From: an uncultured Phycisphaerales bacterium
Lineage (GTDB): Bacteria; Planctomycetota; Phycisphaerae; Sedimentisphaerales; Anaerohalosphaeraceae
Reading direction: 5' to 3'
DNA length: 64,000 bases
Assembly: GCA_937868095.1 (NCBI GenBank)
Contig: CALMLO010000065.1
Span: forward strand, 1-64,000
Shown: positions 24,778 through 33,233 of the stretch, piece by piece
Layout: each line of letters starts with the position of its first letter
How positions within the stretch are numbered: the first letter of the stretch is position 1
Position numbers and translations under genes: made by a program
Notes under the pieces: model-generated
What the model was told of the DNA's origin: nothing
Databases searched by the model: none
The model's input: the letters and a program-made list of their open reading frames with translations, nothing else

Positions 24778-26796
24778 TCAGACGGTTCTCAATTCGGCCT
24801 GGAATTGCTCCTGGAGAGTGCTCAGGATAGTTTGTTCAAACTGGTCTACCTGTTCATGCCGGAGCGTGCCGTCTTCATCGCGGAACCGCAGAGAAACGGT
24901 CAAACTTTTTTTACCGGCGGGAATGGGTTTTCCGCGATAAAGTCCGCCGAAGCGAATCTCCTCCAGTTCAGCAGGGGCGACGGATTGAATTGCTTCTTCA
25001 ATGCGGGCCCAGGGAATGGCTTCGTCGAGAATCAGAGACAGGTCTCGTTTAATTGCCGGAAAGCGAGGCAGGGGCTTGGCAACGGGCTTTGCTTTGGCAG
25101 CCAGCTCGATCAGCGTTTCCAAATCCAATTCCGCGGCACAAACCATTCCTTTGTCTAAGTCGAGCCGGCGGGCAATTGTGTCTTCTACGATGCCGGCAAG
25201 ACCGACAGATTTTTCTCCAACGTAAATTTCTGTTCCTGCCTGCGACCATTTCCATCGGGCGGGCTGAAAACGACCGGAAGTGTAAGCCAGCCGATCCAGA
25301 AGTCCTTCAAGAACTCCGCGAAACTCCTGAAAATCCATGTCAGCTGCAAGGGCCAGTTTCGGTTTTTCCAAAGGAAGCACCTGATTGGCATCGGCCGGCA
25401 GGAATGTATCTGCCAGTTCATAGATTCGGCAGGGGATATTGCCGGCATGGTAATTGGAACGCATGGTATTCAAAAGGGAGCCGATGAGATTTTGACGCAG
25501 CAGATTGACGCTTTTGCGGGCAATATCGCTGACGGCCAAATGATCGGCCGGCGATGTGGGAGAAAACCACTCGGCGGTTTGCTTATCGATAAAGGTGATA
25601 TTAATTGTTTCGAAAAAGCCGCAGCCGTTCAAAAAAGCGCGGATTTTTTGAACAATTTTCTCTCGCTGATCTACGGGCACGGCTACGATCCGAATTTTGC
25701 TTTCGACCGGCACTTTGTCATAACCGTAGCAGCGGGCGGCTTCTTCAATAAGGTCTGCCTCTCGGAGCAAGTCGTGCCGCCAGCTCGGCGGGGTGCAAAC
25801 AATTACCTCTTTGCCTTCGGTTTGGGGATTCAGTCCCAAGCCCGAAAAGATGCGGAGGACCTTTTCTGAAGGGATTTCGATGCCCAGAAGATGCTTCAGC
25901 CGCGAAAGCCGCATCCGGACAGGAGCCGGCTTCGATTTTTTGGGGTAATTATCCACAACTCCTCGGGCAATTTGTCCGCCGGCAACCTGGACAATCAATT
26001 GGACACAGCGTCGAGAGGCCCAGTCAATATTTTCGGTATCCACACGTCTTTCGAATCGGAAGGACGCTTCCGAGGGAAGTCCCAGCCGTCGAGAAGTGCG
26101 GCGGATGCTCACCGGATCAAAGGAAGCTTCTTCGAGCAAAATTGCCGTTGTTTTCTCTGTTATTTCTGTTTCCAGTCCGCCCATGACTCCGCCGATGGCA
26201 ATTGGCCTTTCCGCATCGGCAATCACGATCATCCAGTCCTGAAGCGGACAGTCAGTTCCGTCGATACTGATGATTCGTTCACCGCTTACGGCCCGGCGGA
26301 CAATAATTTGCCGGCCGCGGATTTTCTCATAATCGAAGGCATGGGGCGGCTGGCCGTGTTCAAGCATGGCATAGTTTGTGGCGTCCACGACATTATTGAC
26401 GCTTCGCATGCCGGCTGCTTCCAGCCGCTGGACCATCCATGCGGGGGAAGGGCCGACTTTGACACCGGTGATAAGGCGAGCGGTATAGCGAGGGCAAAGT
26501 TCCGGTTCATCAATTCGAATACTGATTAGGTCCTCAACGGAAGAACTGGTTTCCTGAATATCTGCTGGGGGTATTTTCAGGGGCTTTTCATAAGAGGCAG
26601 CTAATTCCCTGGCGATGCCAATATGGCTCAGGCAGTCCCCGCGGTTGCTGGTGATTTCTACATCAAGAACAGTGTCATTTTCTGATTTTTCGATATTTTC
26701 AATCGGAAAACCGAGGTTGCTAAGGCGTGCAGCGATTTCCTCTGCTGAATTATCTAAATCGACATACTCCCGCAGCCAATCTAACGAAATTTTCAT
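24778..26796 (-). CDS. pheT: Phenylalanine--tRNA ligase beta subunit, short form
   Basis: The 672-residue protein has the B1-type start MKISLDWLREYVDL, the B3/B4 domain (SVNNVVDATNYAMLEHGQPPHAFDYEKI), B5 (RLSRLKHLLGIEIPSEKVLRIFSGLGL), the catalytic-like core and a complete C-terminal ferredoxin-like anticodon-binding domain (LPRFPAIKRDLSLILDE). Normal bacterial PheT (about 790-800 residues) has an OB-fold tRNA-binding (EMAP) domain inserted after about residue 40. Here the sequence passes from IENIEKSEN directly to VLDVEITSNRGDCLSHIGIARE, so that domain appears to be missing. pheS is not in this window. The upstream frame to 26862 is rejected because the predicted start point lies near 26856. 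Confidence 0.94.
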   Translation of the reverse strand: MKISLDWLREYVDLDNSAEEIAARLSNLGFPIENIEKSENDTVLDVEITSNRGDCLSHIGIARELAASYEKPLKIPPADIQETSSSVEDLISIRIDEPELCPRYTARLITGVKVGPSPAWMVQRLEAAGMRSVNNVVDATNYAMLEHGQPPHAFDYEKIRGRQIIVRRAVSGERIISIDGTDCPLQDWMIVIADAERPIAIGGVMGGLETEITEKTTAILLEEASFDPVSIRRTSRRLGLPSEASFRFERRVDTENIDWASRRCVQLIVQVAGGQIARGVVDNYPKKSKPAPVRMRLSRLKHLLGIEIPSEKVLRIFSGLGLNPQTEGKEVIVCTPPSWRHDLLREADLIEEAARCYGYDKVPVESKIRIVAVPVDQREKIVQKIRAFLNGCGFFETINITFIDKQTAEWFSPTSPADHLAVSDIARKSVNLLRQNLIGSLLNTMRSNYHAGNIPCRIYELADTFLPADANQVLPLEKPKLALAADMDFQEFRGVLEGLLDRLAYTSGRFQPARWKWSQAGTEIYVGEKSVGLAGIVEDTIARRLDLDKGMVCAAELDLETLIELAAKAKPVAKPLPRFPAIKRDLSLILDEAIPWARIEEAIQSVAPAELEEIRFGGLYRGKPIPAGKKSLTVSLRFRDEDGTLRHEQVDQFEQTILSTLQEQFQAELRTV

Positions 26797-26862
26797 CGCA
26801 TTATCACTTTCTTTGGTCCATGGTTTTTCATTTTTCCCAAGATGATACCACAAAATGAACAA

Positions 26863-26891
26863 ACCATACCGTTGATTTTGCTTTCTGTCAA
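26863..26891 (-). promoter_or_regulatory. Promoter of pheT
   Basis: On the minus strand TTGACA (26891-26886), a 17-base spacer and TATGGT (26868-26863) form a near-consensus promoter. The predicted start is about 26856, giving a 60-base leader. No attenuator-like Phe-rich leader peptide is visible in it. Confidence 0.65.
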
Positions 26892-27191
26892 TAAATCGAG
26901 TACTGCCGGCGGCAGGAAACCAAAGAATGTATAAAAACGTAAGTCTTTTGTTATAATGAAGATAGGGCTGTTTTTTGCGGTTTTATATAAAATGCCCGAT
27001 AAAATCTCTTGATTTGTCAGATTCTATTGGGTAAGATGTTATCAGAAATTTGATGATTGGAGGCGTGAGGAAAACTGTTGCCAGGACGTGTGCATTTCAG
27101 TTTTCTCACCCATTTTTCAGCACAGAAAAAAGAAAGTTCATCGGCGGGGATGTGTTTTGAACGTGGACACATCGGGTGAGCTTGATACAAA
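26892..27191 (+). other. Intergenic region before the sigma-54 activator
   Basis: Three hundred bases between divergent genes. TATAAT occurs at 26952-26957 but lacks a good -35 element. No hairpin with a T-tract and no credible ORF are visible. A sigma-54 promoter (GG...GC at -24/-12) was looked for and not found. Confidence 0.4.
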
Positions 27192-28244
27192 ATGACAAGT
27201 GCCAACGACTACATCTACGCGCAGGGAAGCGCGCCAAGAGGCAGTCTGGGGTCTCAAGGTGTACCATCTGGACAAAACCGGCCGCAACCAGACCGCAAAA
27301 GTTTTGATTTGATCGGCCAGTCGCAAGCATTTCAAGCAATTCTTGATACAATTCGTTCGGTAGCGGCCAGAAAATGCTGTATTACCATTACGGGAGAAAC
27401 CGGAACCGGAAAGGAGATGGTAGCCCGTAAAATTCACGAATATTCCGATCGGGCCGACAAGGTTTTCATTCCGGTGGATTGCACCACGCTCACCGGTCAG
27501 CTTTTTGAAAGCCAGTTGTTTGGGCATGTGAGGGGCAGTTTTACAGGGGCAATCGAGAACACGCTTGGCTTTTTCCGAGCAGCGGACGGCGGAACTATTT
27601 TTTTGGATGAAATCAGCGAAATTCCGCTTGAGCTTCAGGCCAAACTGCTTCGTGTTCTTCAGGAGGGCACCGTTACGCCGTTAGGTGCAACCCAAGCATA
27701 CCCGATTGATGTTCGCGTTCTTTGCGCGACCAATCGCGATTTGCGTAACATGGTTGACGAAAACGAGTTCCGCGCAGATTTGTTTTATCGTTTGAATGTA
27801 ATTAATATCCAAATTCCGCCTCTTCGTCAAAGGCAGGACGACATTCTGCCTTTGGCATATCATTTTTTGGACAACCTGAGTCGTTTTTATGGGGAGCCGT
27901 CCAAAAAGCTTTCGCTCGAAACAGAGCAGACCCTGCTTCAATATCATTGGCCTGGCAATGTGCGGGAATTGTCAAATGCTATGGAGCGGGCTTATATTCT
28001 GAGCCGAAGTACCGTTATTGAGCCGTCGGTTCTGCCGCCGGAGATATTTATAAGAAATCTTTCCAGAGTCGATTCGCCTTTGCCCACCCTCGATGAAGCC
28101 AATCAGCGGCTGGTTCAGGAGGCCCTGCGAATCACAAAGGGACGAAAGATTGAGGCGGCCAAAATCCTCGGAATCGAGCGGCGACGGCTTAATCGTCTAC
28201 TTGAAAAGTTGAACATTCAAGTGGGCCAGTATAAAAATTTGTAA
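27192..28244 (+). CDS. Sigma-54-dependent activator lacking a receiver domain
   Basis: The 350-residue AAA+ protein has Walker A GETGTGKE (68-75), the sigma-54 contact loop as GSFTGA (115-120; consensus GAFTGA), Walker [10 protein letters not shown] (133-141), [13 protein letters not shown] and WPGNVREL, and a Fis-type helix-turn-helix near residues 305-345. The N-terminal region before the AAA+ domain is only about 35 residues, unlike NtrC with its receiver domain. It resembles PspF-like activators controlled by a partner protein or by abundance. It remodels the sigma-54 RNA polymerase closed complex. No ribosome-binding site is clear. Targets are unknown. Confidence 0.92.
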   Translation: MTSANDYIYAQGSAPRGSLGSQGVPSGQNRPQPDRKSFDLIGQSQAFQAILDTIRSVAARKCCITITGETGTGKEMVARKIHEYSDRADKVFIPVDCTTLTGQLFESQLFGHVRGSFTGAIENTLGFFRAADGGTIFLDEISEIPLELQAKLLRVLQEGTVTPLGATQAYPIDVRVLCATNRDLRNMVDENEFRADLFYRLNVINIQIPPLRQRQDDILPLAYHFLDNLSRFYGEPSKKLSLETEQTLLQYHWPGNVRELSNAMERAYILSRSTVIEPSVLPPEIFIRNLSRVDSPLPTLDEANQRLVQEALRITKGRKIEAAKILGIERRRLNRLLEKLNIQVGQYKNL

Positions 28245-28310
28245 ATCAATCCCCAATCAGGGCCCTTTTTATCCTTTTTTGCTCGTTTTGTTTTTTTAGG
28301 AAAAATGCCG

Positions 28311-28338
28311 TTGACAGCAGATGCGGATCTATTATAAT
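28311..28338 (+). promoter_or_regulatory. Strong promoter of rplM-rpsI
   Basis: TTGACA (28311-28316), a 16-base spacer and a perfect TATAAT (28333-28338) lie 38 bases upstream of the rplM ATG, consistent with high ribosomal-protein expression. Confidence 0.75.
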
Positions 28339-28375
28339 ATCCCCCTTTCTGAGAACTGACGGGAGTGGAACTGTT

Positions 28376-28804
28376 ATGAAGAGTTTTCTGGCAAAAAAAG
28401 GCCAAGTTGAGCAGAAGTGGTGGGTTTTGGATGCCGAAGGCAAGGTGCTTGGACGTCTGGCCTCCAAAGTGGCGATGATTTTAATGGGCAAAAATAAGCC
28501 CATTTATACTCCTCACGTGGATACGGGGGATTATGTAATCGTTGTCAATGCGGAAAAGGTACGATTGACCGGACGAAAGCCCCAAAATAAGACCTATCAA
28601 ACCTACAGCCGCTACCCGAGCGGCCAAAAGATCATTCCCTTTGCAAGAATGATTGAACGGCATCCAGAGCAGGTAATTGAGCGAGCTGTACGGCGGATGC
28701 TGCCCAAAAGCGGATTGGGCGAGAAAATGTTTAACAAATTGAAAGTGTACAAAGGGCCGCATCACGAGCATGCGGCTCAGAAACCTGTAAAATTAGAGCT
28801 GTAA
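28376..28804 (+). CDS. rplM: 50S ribosomal protein L13
   Basis: The 142-residue protein shows the L13 pattern: WWVLDAEGKVLGRLASKVAMILMGKNKPIYTPHVDTGDYVIVVNAEK, then GRKPQNKTY and the C-terminal RAVRRMLPKSGLGEKMFNKLKVYKGPHHEHAAQKP. It binds 23S rRNA early in large-subunit assembly. The usual bacterial partner rpsI follows after 19 bases. A GGGAG lies upstream at slightly long spacing. Confidence 0.98.
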   Translation: MKSFLAKKGQVEQKWWVLDAEGKVLGRLASKVAMILMGKNKPIYTPHVDTGDYVIVVNAEKVRLTGRKPQNKTYQTYSRYPSGQKIIPFARMIERHPEQVIERAVRRMLPKSGLGEKMFNKLKVYKGPHHEHAAQKPVKLEL

Positions 28805-28823
28805 TTCAGATTCAGGCGTATCT

Positions 28824-29312
28824 ATGGCTGAAAACGAAAGTTTCCTGATTGATCCGAAAATTCTTGAGAAAACCTCCCAAGCAGCAGCGGCAGCTATGAC
28901 AGCTGCGCCCGCCAAGCGGGATGCGGCTGGTTTTGCATGGGGAACAGGGCGGCGAAAAAATTCGGTTGCTCGTGTTCGTCTGAAACCGGGCAGCGGGGTT
29001 GTTCAGATTAATGAGCATCAGTTGGAGGAGTATTTTCATTTGGAAAAAGACCGTGCCGCCGTGCGTGCTCCTTTGTCGGCCGTGAACGGACTTCAATCCT
29101 TTGACGTGTTTGTGAAGGTCACCGGAGGCGGTACAACAGGTCAGGCCGATGCTGTGAAACTCGGAATTGCCCGAGCATTGAAGGCTTATGACCCGTCACT
29201 GCTGAAGGTCTTGCGCGACGGCAATTATCTGACGCGGGACAGCCGAATGGTGGAACGAAAGAAACCCGGCAAAGCAGGCGCAAGAAGGAGTTTTCAGTTC
29301 TCCAAGCGTTAA
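28824..29312 (+). CDS. rpsI: 30S ribosomal protein S9 with N-terminal extension
   Basis: The 162-residue protein has the S9 core from about residue 38 (GTGRRKNSVARVRLKPGSGVVQIN) to the C-terminal SFQFSKR tail, whose terminal Lys-Arg reaches the P-site tRNA. The core is normal length (about 125 residues). The first 37 residues are an Ala-rich extension not found in most bacteria. It is co-transcribed with rplM and followed by a clear terminator. Confidence 0.97.
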   Translation: MAENESFLIDPKILEKTSQAAAAAMTAAPAKRDAAGFAWGTGRRKNSVARVRLKPGSGVVQINEHQLEEYFHLEKDRAAVRAPLSAVNGLQSFDVFVKVTGGGTTGQADAVKLGIARALKAYDPSLLKVLRDGNYLTRDSRMVERKKPGKAGARRSFQFSKR

Positions 29313-29337
29313 TTTCTTTTTTGAGATTTTGTTTTTT

Positions 29338-29372
29338 AAAACCGCCGGGATAGAAATTTCGGCGGTTTTTTT
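29338..29372 (+). terminator. Intrinsic terminator after rpsI
   Basis: AAAACCGCCG (29338-29347) pairs with CGGCGGTTTT (29360-29369) across a 12-base loop, followed by a run of T. It ends the rplM-rpsI transcript 25 bases after the stop codon. Confidence 0.85.
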
Positions 29373-29473
29373 ATAGGATAGGGGAGCTTGCGGGAAGAAA
29401 AAAAATCATGCTTGAACCGCAAGAGGCAGAAATAATAACGTATTACAGAAACATCTGAAAACAGGGAGTCGGT

Positions 29474-30481
29474 ATGGTTCGGGTAGCGATTATTGGAGCC
29501 AGCGGTTATACGGGGGTTGAGGCGATTGAAATCCTGCTGCGTCACCCTAAAGCGGAATTGACCTATTTGACGGCACTTCCGGAGGAATGCGGCCCGGCAG
29601 CGGAGATATTTGGTCAGCTTCGGGGTCGGCTGGATATGCCTATTGAACCGCTGGACATGAATAAACTTCAGCAGAGGGCCGATGCGGTCTTGTGCTGCCT
29701 TCCGCACAAAGTTTCGATGGGCTTTGTGCCTAAACTGTTAGCCGCTGGTCTGAAAGTGGTGGATTTCAGTGCGGATTATCGGCTTCGGGACGTCTCTGTT
29801 TATGAAAAATACTATGTCCCCCATACTGATCGGGAGAATCTGGCCCATGCGGTCTATGGGCTGCCTGAATTATATCGCAATCAGATTGGCTCTGCCCGGC
29901 TGGTTGCCAATCCCGGTTGTTTTCCGACCGGGGCGCTCCTTGCACTGCTGCCGGTTCTCAAGGGAAAACGGATTTGCTCAAAGGGCATTATTGTTAATGC
30001 TGTAACAGGGGTTTCCGGCGGCGGGAAAAATCCCAGTCCGACATTTCATTTTCCGGCTATGAATGAAAACTTGCTGCCCTACGGTGTAGGGACCCATCGT
30101 CATATGCCGGAGATGGAGCAGGTTGCTGCTGATGCAGCCGGCGAGCCGGTGGAGATTGTCTTTCAGCCGCACGTAGGGCCGTTCGATCGGGGTATTCTTT
30201 CCTCTGTTTATTGTGAGCCGGTAGGTGCAGTAACAGCGGCCCAGCTGCTCGAACTGTATCGGAAGTTTTATAAAAATGAGCCCTTTGTCCAGATTCTTTC
30301 CAAACCACCGGCCCTCAAGCATGTAGCCAAAAGCAACTATTGTCATATTTTTCCGACAGTTGTAAAAGGCAGGATTTTGATTTTTTCAGCCATTGACAAC
30401 CTTGTCAAGGGAGCGTCTGGTCAGGCCATTCAGAACCTGAATCTTTTGTACGGTTTTGAAGAAACGCTCGGTTTAAAATAA
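29474..30481 (+). CDS. argC: N-acetyl-gamma-glutamyl-phosphate reductase
   Basis: The 335-residue enzyme performs the NADPH-dependent reduction step of arginine synthesis. It has the nucleotide-binding start VAIIGASGYTGVE, FSADYRLRD, the catalytic Cys149 in VANPGCFPTGALLAL, VTGVSGGGKNPSPTFHF and the C-terminal SAIDNLVKGASGQAIQNLNLL. Length is normal. GGGAG precedes the ATG. It lies 26 bases upstream of ribD and is probably co-transcribed, although the two pathways are unrelated. Confidence 0.96.
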   Translation: MVRVAIIGASGYTGVEAIEILLRHPKAELTYLTALPEECGPAAEIFGQLRGRLDMPIEPLDMNKLQQRADAVLCCLPHKVSMGFVPKLLAAGLKVVDFSADYRLRDVSVYEKYYVPHTDRENLAHAVYGLPELYRNQIGSARLVANPGCFPTGALLALLPVLKGKRICSKGIIVNAVTGVSGGGKNPSPTFHFPAMNENLLPYGVGTHRHMPEMEQVAADAAGEPVEIVFQPHVGPFDRGILSSVYCEPVGAVTAAQLLELYRKFYKNEPFVQILSKPPALKHVAKSNYCHIFPTVVKGRILIFSAIDNLVKGASGQAIQNLNLLYGFEETLGLK

Positions 30482-30507
30482 CACTTGTTTGCCGGGGGAA
30501 GAACCGG

Positions 30508-31611
30508 ATGGACGCAGAACAGGCCATGCGGCGAGCCCTGGAACTGGCGCGGCGCGGGTTGAGCCAGGTAGAACCGAATCCAGCTGTCGGCTGTGTGATC
30601 GTCAAAGATGGTCAGGTGATTGGGGAGGGATGGCATCGGCAGTATGGAGCACCTCATGCCGAAATAGAGGCGCTGGAGGATTGTCGCCGGCGAGGACAGG
30701 AGCCGGAGGGGGCAATTGTGTATGTTACCCTTGAACCCTGCTGTTTTACCGGCAAAACGGGACCCTGTACGCAAGCCCTCCTGCAGGCCAAAGTTGCTAA
30801 GGTTGTTGCAGCTGTAGAGGACCCTCACCCTCAGGTTCGCGGCAGGGGGCTTCAGCAGCTTCGTCAGGCGGGCGTTCTTACAGAGGTTGGTCTTTGTCGG
30901 GCTGAGGCGGAGTCCCTCAATGCGCCGTTTTTCAAGTACCACCGCACCGGCCGGCCATGGGTGATTCTCAAGTGGGCTCAAAGTATTGACGGGAAAATGG
31001 CCTGGCGGGCTTCGTCAGACGGTGGAAACTGGATTTCCAATGAGGCTTGCCGGCAGGATGTTCACCGGCTTCGAAAAAAAATCCAGGGAATTGTGACGGG
31101 GATTGAAACGATTCTTCAGGATAATCCGCAGCTGACGGTGCGGTTGGGAGAGCCGATTTCCAGACCGCCGGTCAGGATTGTTTTGGACAGTCAATTGCGG
31201 ATTCCTTTCGATTGCAGGGTATTAATGACGCAGGAGGCCCCCACGTGGGTGGTGACTACGCACACCTCTTTTCATGCACAGCCGGAGAAGATTTCCAGAC
31301 TCAGACAAGCAGGAGCGGAGATTCTTGAAGTCAGCCAGAGCGGCCGGCACTGCGACTTGCACGAGACCCTCGACCAATTAGCTAAACGGGGACTTCAGCA
31401 GATTCTGGTGGAAGCAGGTCCGACCTTGCAGAGTCAATTTTTAAAGGAGAAACTTGCCGATGAGGTTCGCATTTATATTGCCCCGCTGCTGCTGGGGGCA
31501 GCCGGCAAGGCAGACCTGTCGGCTGCCTTGAGGGGGATGGAGCGAATTGAATTGCACCAGAGGCAGATTGAGGTTTTTGGAGATAATGTTCTCATTTCAG
31601 CAAGACTGTAA
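30508..31611 (+). CDS. ribD: Bifunctional riboflavin biosynthesis deaminase/reductase
   Basis: The 367-residue protein joins a CMP/dCMP-deaminase-like domain (zinc motif H50-A-E52 with PCCFTGKTGPC near 77-87) to a C-terminal 5-amino-6-ribosylamino-uracil phosphate reductase domain (KWAQSIDGKMAW, GIETILQDNPQLTVR, LVEAGPTLQSQFL). It performs the second and third steps of riboflavin synthesis. No FMN riboswitch precedes it. It converges on ribF, which makes FMN and FAD, with 26 bases between them. Confidence 0.96.
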   Translation: MDAEQAMRRALELARRGLSQVEPNPAVGCVIVKDGQVIGEGWHRQYGAPHAEIEALEDCRRRGQEPEGAIVYVTLEPCCFTGKTGPCTQALLQAKVAKVVAAVEDPHPQVRGRGLQQLRQAGVLTEVGLCRAEAESLNAPFFKYHRTGRPWVILKWAQSIDGKMAWRASSDGGNWISNEACRQDVHRLRKKIQGIVTGIETILQDNPQLTVRLGEPISRPPVRIVLDSQLRIPFDCRVLMTQEAPTWVVTTHTSFHAQPEKISRLRQAGAEILEVSQSGRHCDLHETLDQLAKRGLQQILVEAGPTLQSQFLKEKLADEVRIYIAPLLLGAAGKADLSAALRGMERIELHQRQIEVFGDNVLISARL

Positions 31612-31637
31612 AAGCCCATCCGCATAGTCAATCGAGG

Positions 31638-32612
31638 TTACGTCTTCAAAATTTCCCTGGCTTTTTCACAGTCAAGAGATATTTGGCGAACAAGGTCTTC
31701 CCGTGATTCAAACCGCCGCTGATTGCGTATCCATTCGATAAAATCCAGCGCCAGATATTTTTGACTTAGGTCTTCTACATTCGTTTCGAGCAGATGGGCT
31801 TCGAGCAGAAGGGGATGATCGGTAACAAAGGTTTTGGCCCGTCCGATGCTGATAGCGGCCGGTCGGCGGGCCGGCTGTCGGCAGACCTGGTCATAGGAAT
31901 CTGCCGCTAACGCATAGCCGGCATAGACTCCCTCAGAAGGGATAATCTGGCCGATAGGATTTAGATTGGCCGTTGGAAAGCCAAGGGTTTTGCCGATGCC
32001 TCGGCCCGGTATTGTCTTGCCAATCAGGCGATAAGGGCGGGTAAGAAGCTGGGCGGCGCAGCCGACTTTGCCTTCTTCGAGAAAACGGCGGATTTGGGAG
32101 CTTGAGCAAATAATGTTTCTCCGGTCTTGATTGAGGGTAACCCTTTCATAGGGGACTTCAATTACTTCAAAGCCCCGTTCTGAGCCGAGTTGACGAAGGG
32201 TTTGAAGGGTACCGCTGCGTCCATAGCCGAATGTAAAATTGGGGCCTTCTACAATGATACGTGGAGCCAAATGAGCCATCAGGAAAAGGTCTATAAAATC
32301 TTTGGGTGACTGATTGAGAAAATGGAGGGTGTCTCGAAGGACAATCAGGATATCCACTTGAAATGTTTCAAGCAGGAAGGCCTTCAGCGGCAGGGGGGTC
32401 AAGACGGCGGGATTTTGCTCGGGATGAAGTACCACTGCCGGATGCGGGTCAAAGGTCATGGCAAGGAGAGGGCAGCCGGCCTGCTCTGCTGCTTGACGAG
32501 CCGTCCGAAGAATGGCTTGGTGGCCGCGATGAACCCCGTCAAAGTTGCCGATGGTCAAAACGGCTCCTTTGGGTATCTGATTGTTCAGTTCTGCATTCGA
32601 GAAAATTTTCAT
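31638..32612 (-). CDS. ribF: Bifunctional riboflavin kinase/FAD synthetase
   Basis: The 324-residue enzyme phosphorylates riboflavin to FMN and adenylates it to FAD. The N-terminal nucleotidyltransferase domain has LTIGNFDGVHRGHQAIL, MTFDPHPAVVL and EGPNFTFGYGRSG. The C-terminal flavokinase domain has GRGIGKTLGFPTANL, GVYAGYAL and the HLLETNVEDLSQKYLALDFIEWIR ending. A longer frame reaches 32822, but the ATG at 32612 has AGGAA eight bases upstream and gives the family's N-terminus. A possible promoter lies at about 32652-32679 (TTGTGA, 16 bases, TACAAT). Confidence 0.95.
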   Translation of the reverse strand: MKIFSNAELNNQIPKGAVLTIGNFDGVHRGHQAILRTARQAAEQAGCPLLAMTFDPHPAVVLHPEQNPAVLTPLPLKAFLLETFQVDILIVLRDTLHFLNQSPKDFIDLFLMAHLAPRIIVEGPNFTFGYGRSGTLQTLRQLGSERGFEVIEVPYERVTLNQDRRNIICSSSQIRRFLEEGKVGCAAQLLTRPYRLIGKTIPGRGIGKTLGFPTANLNPIGQIIPSEGVYAGYALAADSYDQVCRQPARRPAAISIGRAKTFVTDHPLLLEAHLLETNVEDLSQKYLALDFIEWIRNQRRFESREDLVRQISLDCEKAREILKT

Positions 32613-32756
32613 CTTGTGTTCCTTTCCTCTTGTGAGGGCCTGAAGGGGTCTATTGTATCGCATCCGGCCTATTTCACAAGCCGGCAGGAAGGACTTGACG
32701 AAAAGCAAATGGTGCGGCATCATAAATGACTCGAAAGTGGAAAGGCAGAATGAGCC

Positions 32757-33215
32757 ATGCGAAAAGCGATTTCGACAGAGAAGGCCCCTCGGTCTCTGGG
32801 ACCCTATTCTCAAGCGATCCAAGTCGGCCAGACTCTTTACCTTTCAGGGCAATTGGGGATTGAGCCGTCTTCAGGAAAACTGGCGGAAGGAGGGGCGGCG
32901 GCTCAGGCCCGCCAAGCCCTTCTGAACATTCAGGCCCTTGTTTCTGCGGCTGGTTTTTCCATGCAGGAGATTGTTCAAGTCCAGATTTTTCTTGCAGATA
33001 TGAACGATTTTACGGCTGTGAATGAGGTCTATCGGACGTTTTTCCAGGAACCTTTTCCTGCTCGAGCGGCTGTTCAGGTCTCTGGCTTGCCCAGCGGCGG
33101 CCGGATTGAGATTTTGGCAGTTGCTCAAAAAGAAGCCCCTACTATGAATGTGCAGCGTCGGCATCCCTCTGTGGTCCGCCGGACGGAGCATCCCTATACG
33201 GAGGAATATTTCTGA
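32757..33215 (+). CDS. ridA: RidA-family reactive-imine deaminase
   Basis: The 152-residue protein matches RidA (YjgF): STEKAPRSLGPYSQAIQVGQTLYLSGQLG near the N-terminus and FPARAAVQVSGLPSGGRIEI near residues 99-118. The Arg corresponding to E. coli R105 (PAR) and the Glu corresponding to E120 are both present, so the deaminase that clears 2-aminoacrylate is probably active. The C-terminal extension of about 25 residues (NVQRRHPSVVRRTEHPYTEEYF) is unusual. It is divergent from ribF. A possible promoter TTGACG (32695-32700), 17 bases, CATCAT precedes it. Confidence 0.93.
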   Translation: MRKAISTEKAPRSLGPYSQAIQVGQTLYLSGQLGIEPSSGKLAEGGAAAQARQALLNIQALVSAAGFSMQEIVQVQIFLADMNDFTAVNEVYRTFFQEPFPARAAVQVSGLPSGGRIEILAVAQKEAPTMNVQRRHPSVVRRTEHPYTEEYF

Positions 33216-33233
33216 GGCGTTTTCCCAGCGGGG

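Noticed and set aside
30482-30507. FMN riboswitch before ribD
   Set aside because: Only 26 bases separate argC and ribD, far too short for an RFN element.
32757-33215. Loss of the catalytic arginine in RidA
   Set aside because: At first the VSGLP segment looked like a lost Arg, but counting from the E. coli sequence shows that the catalytic Arg is the one in PAR, which is present.
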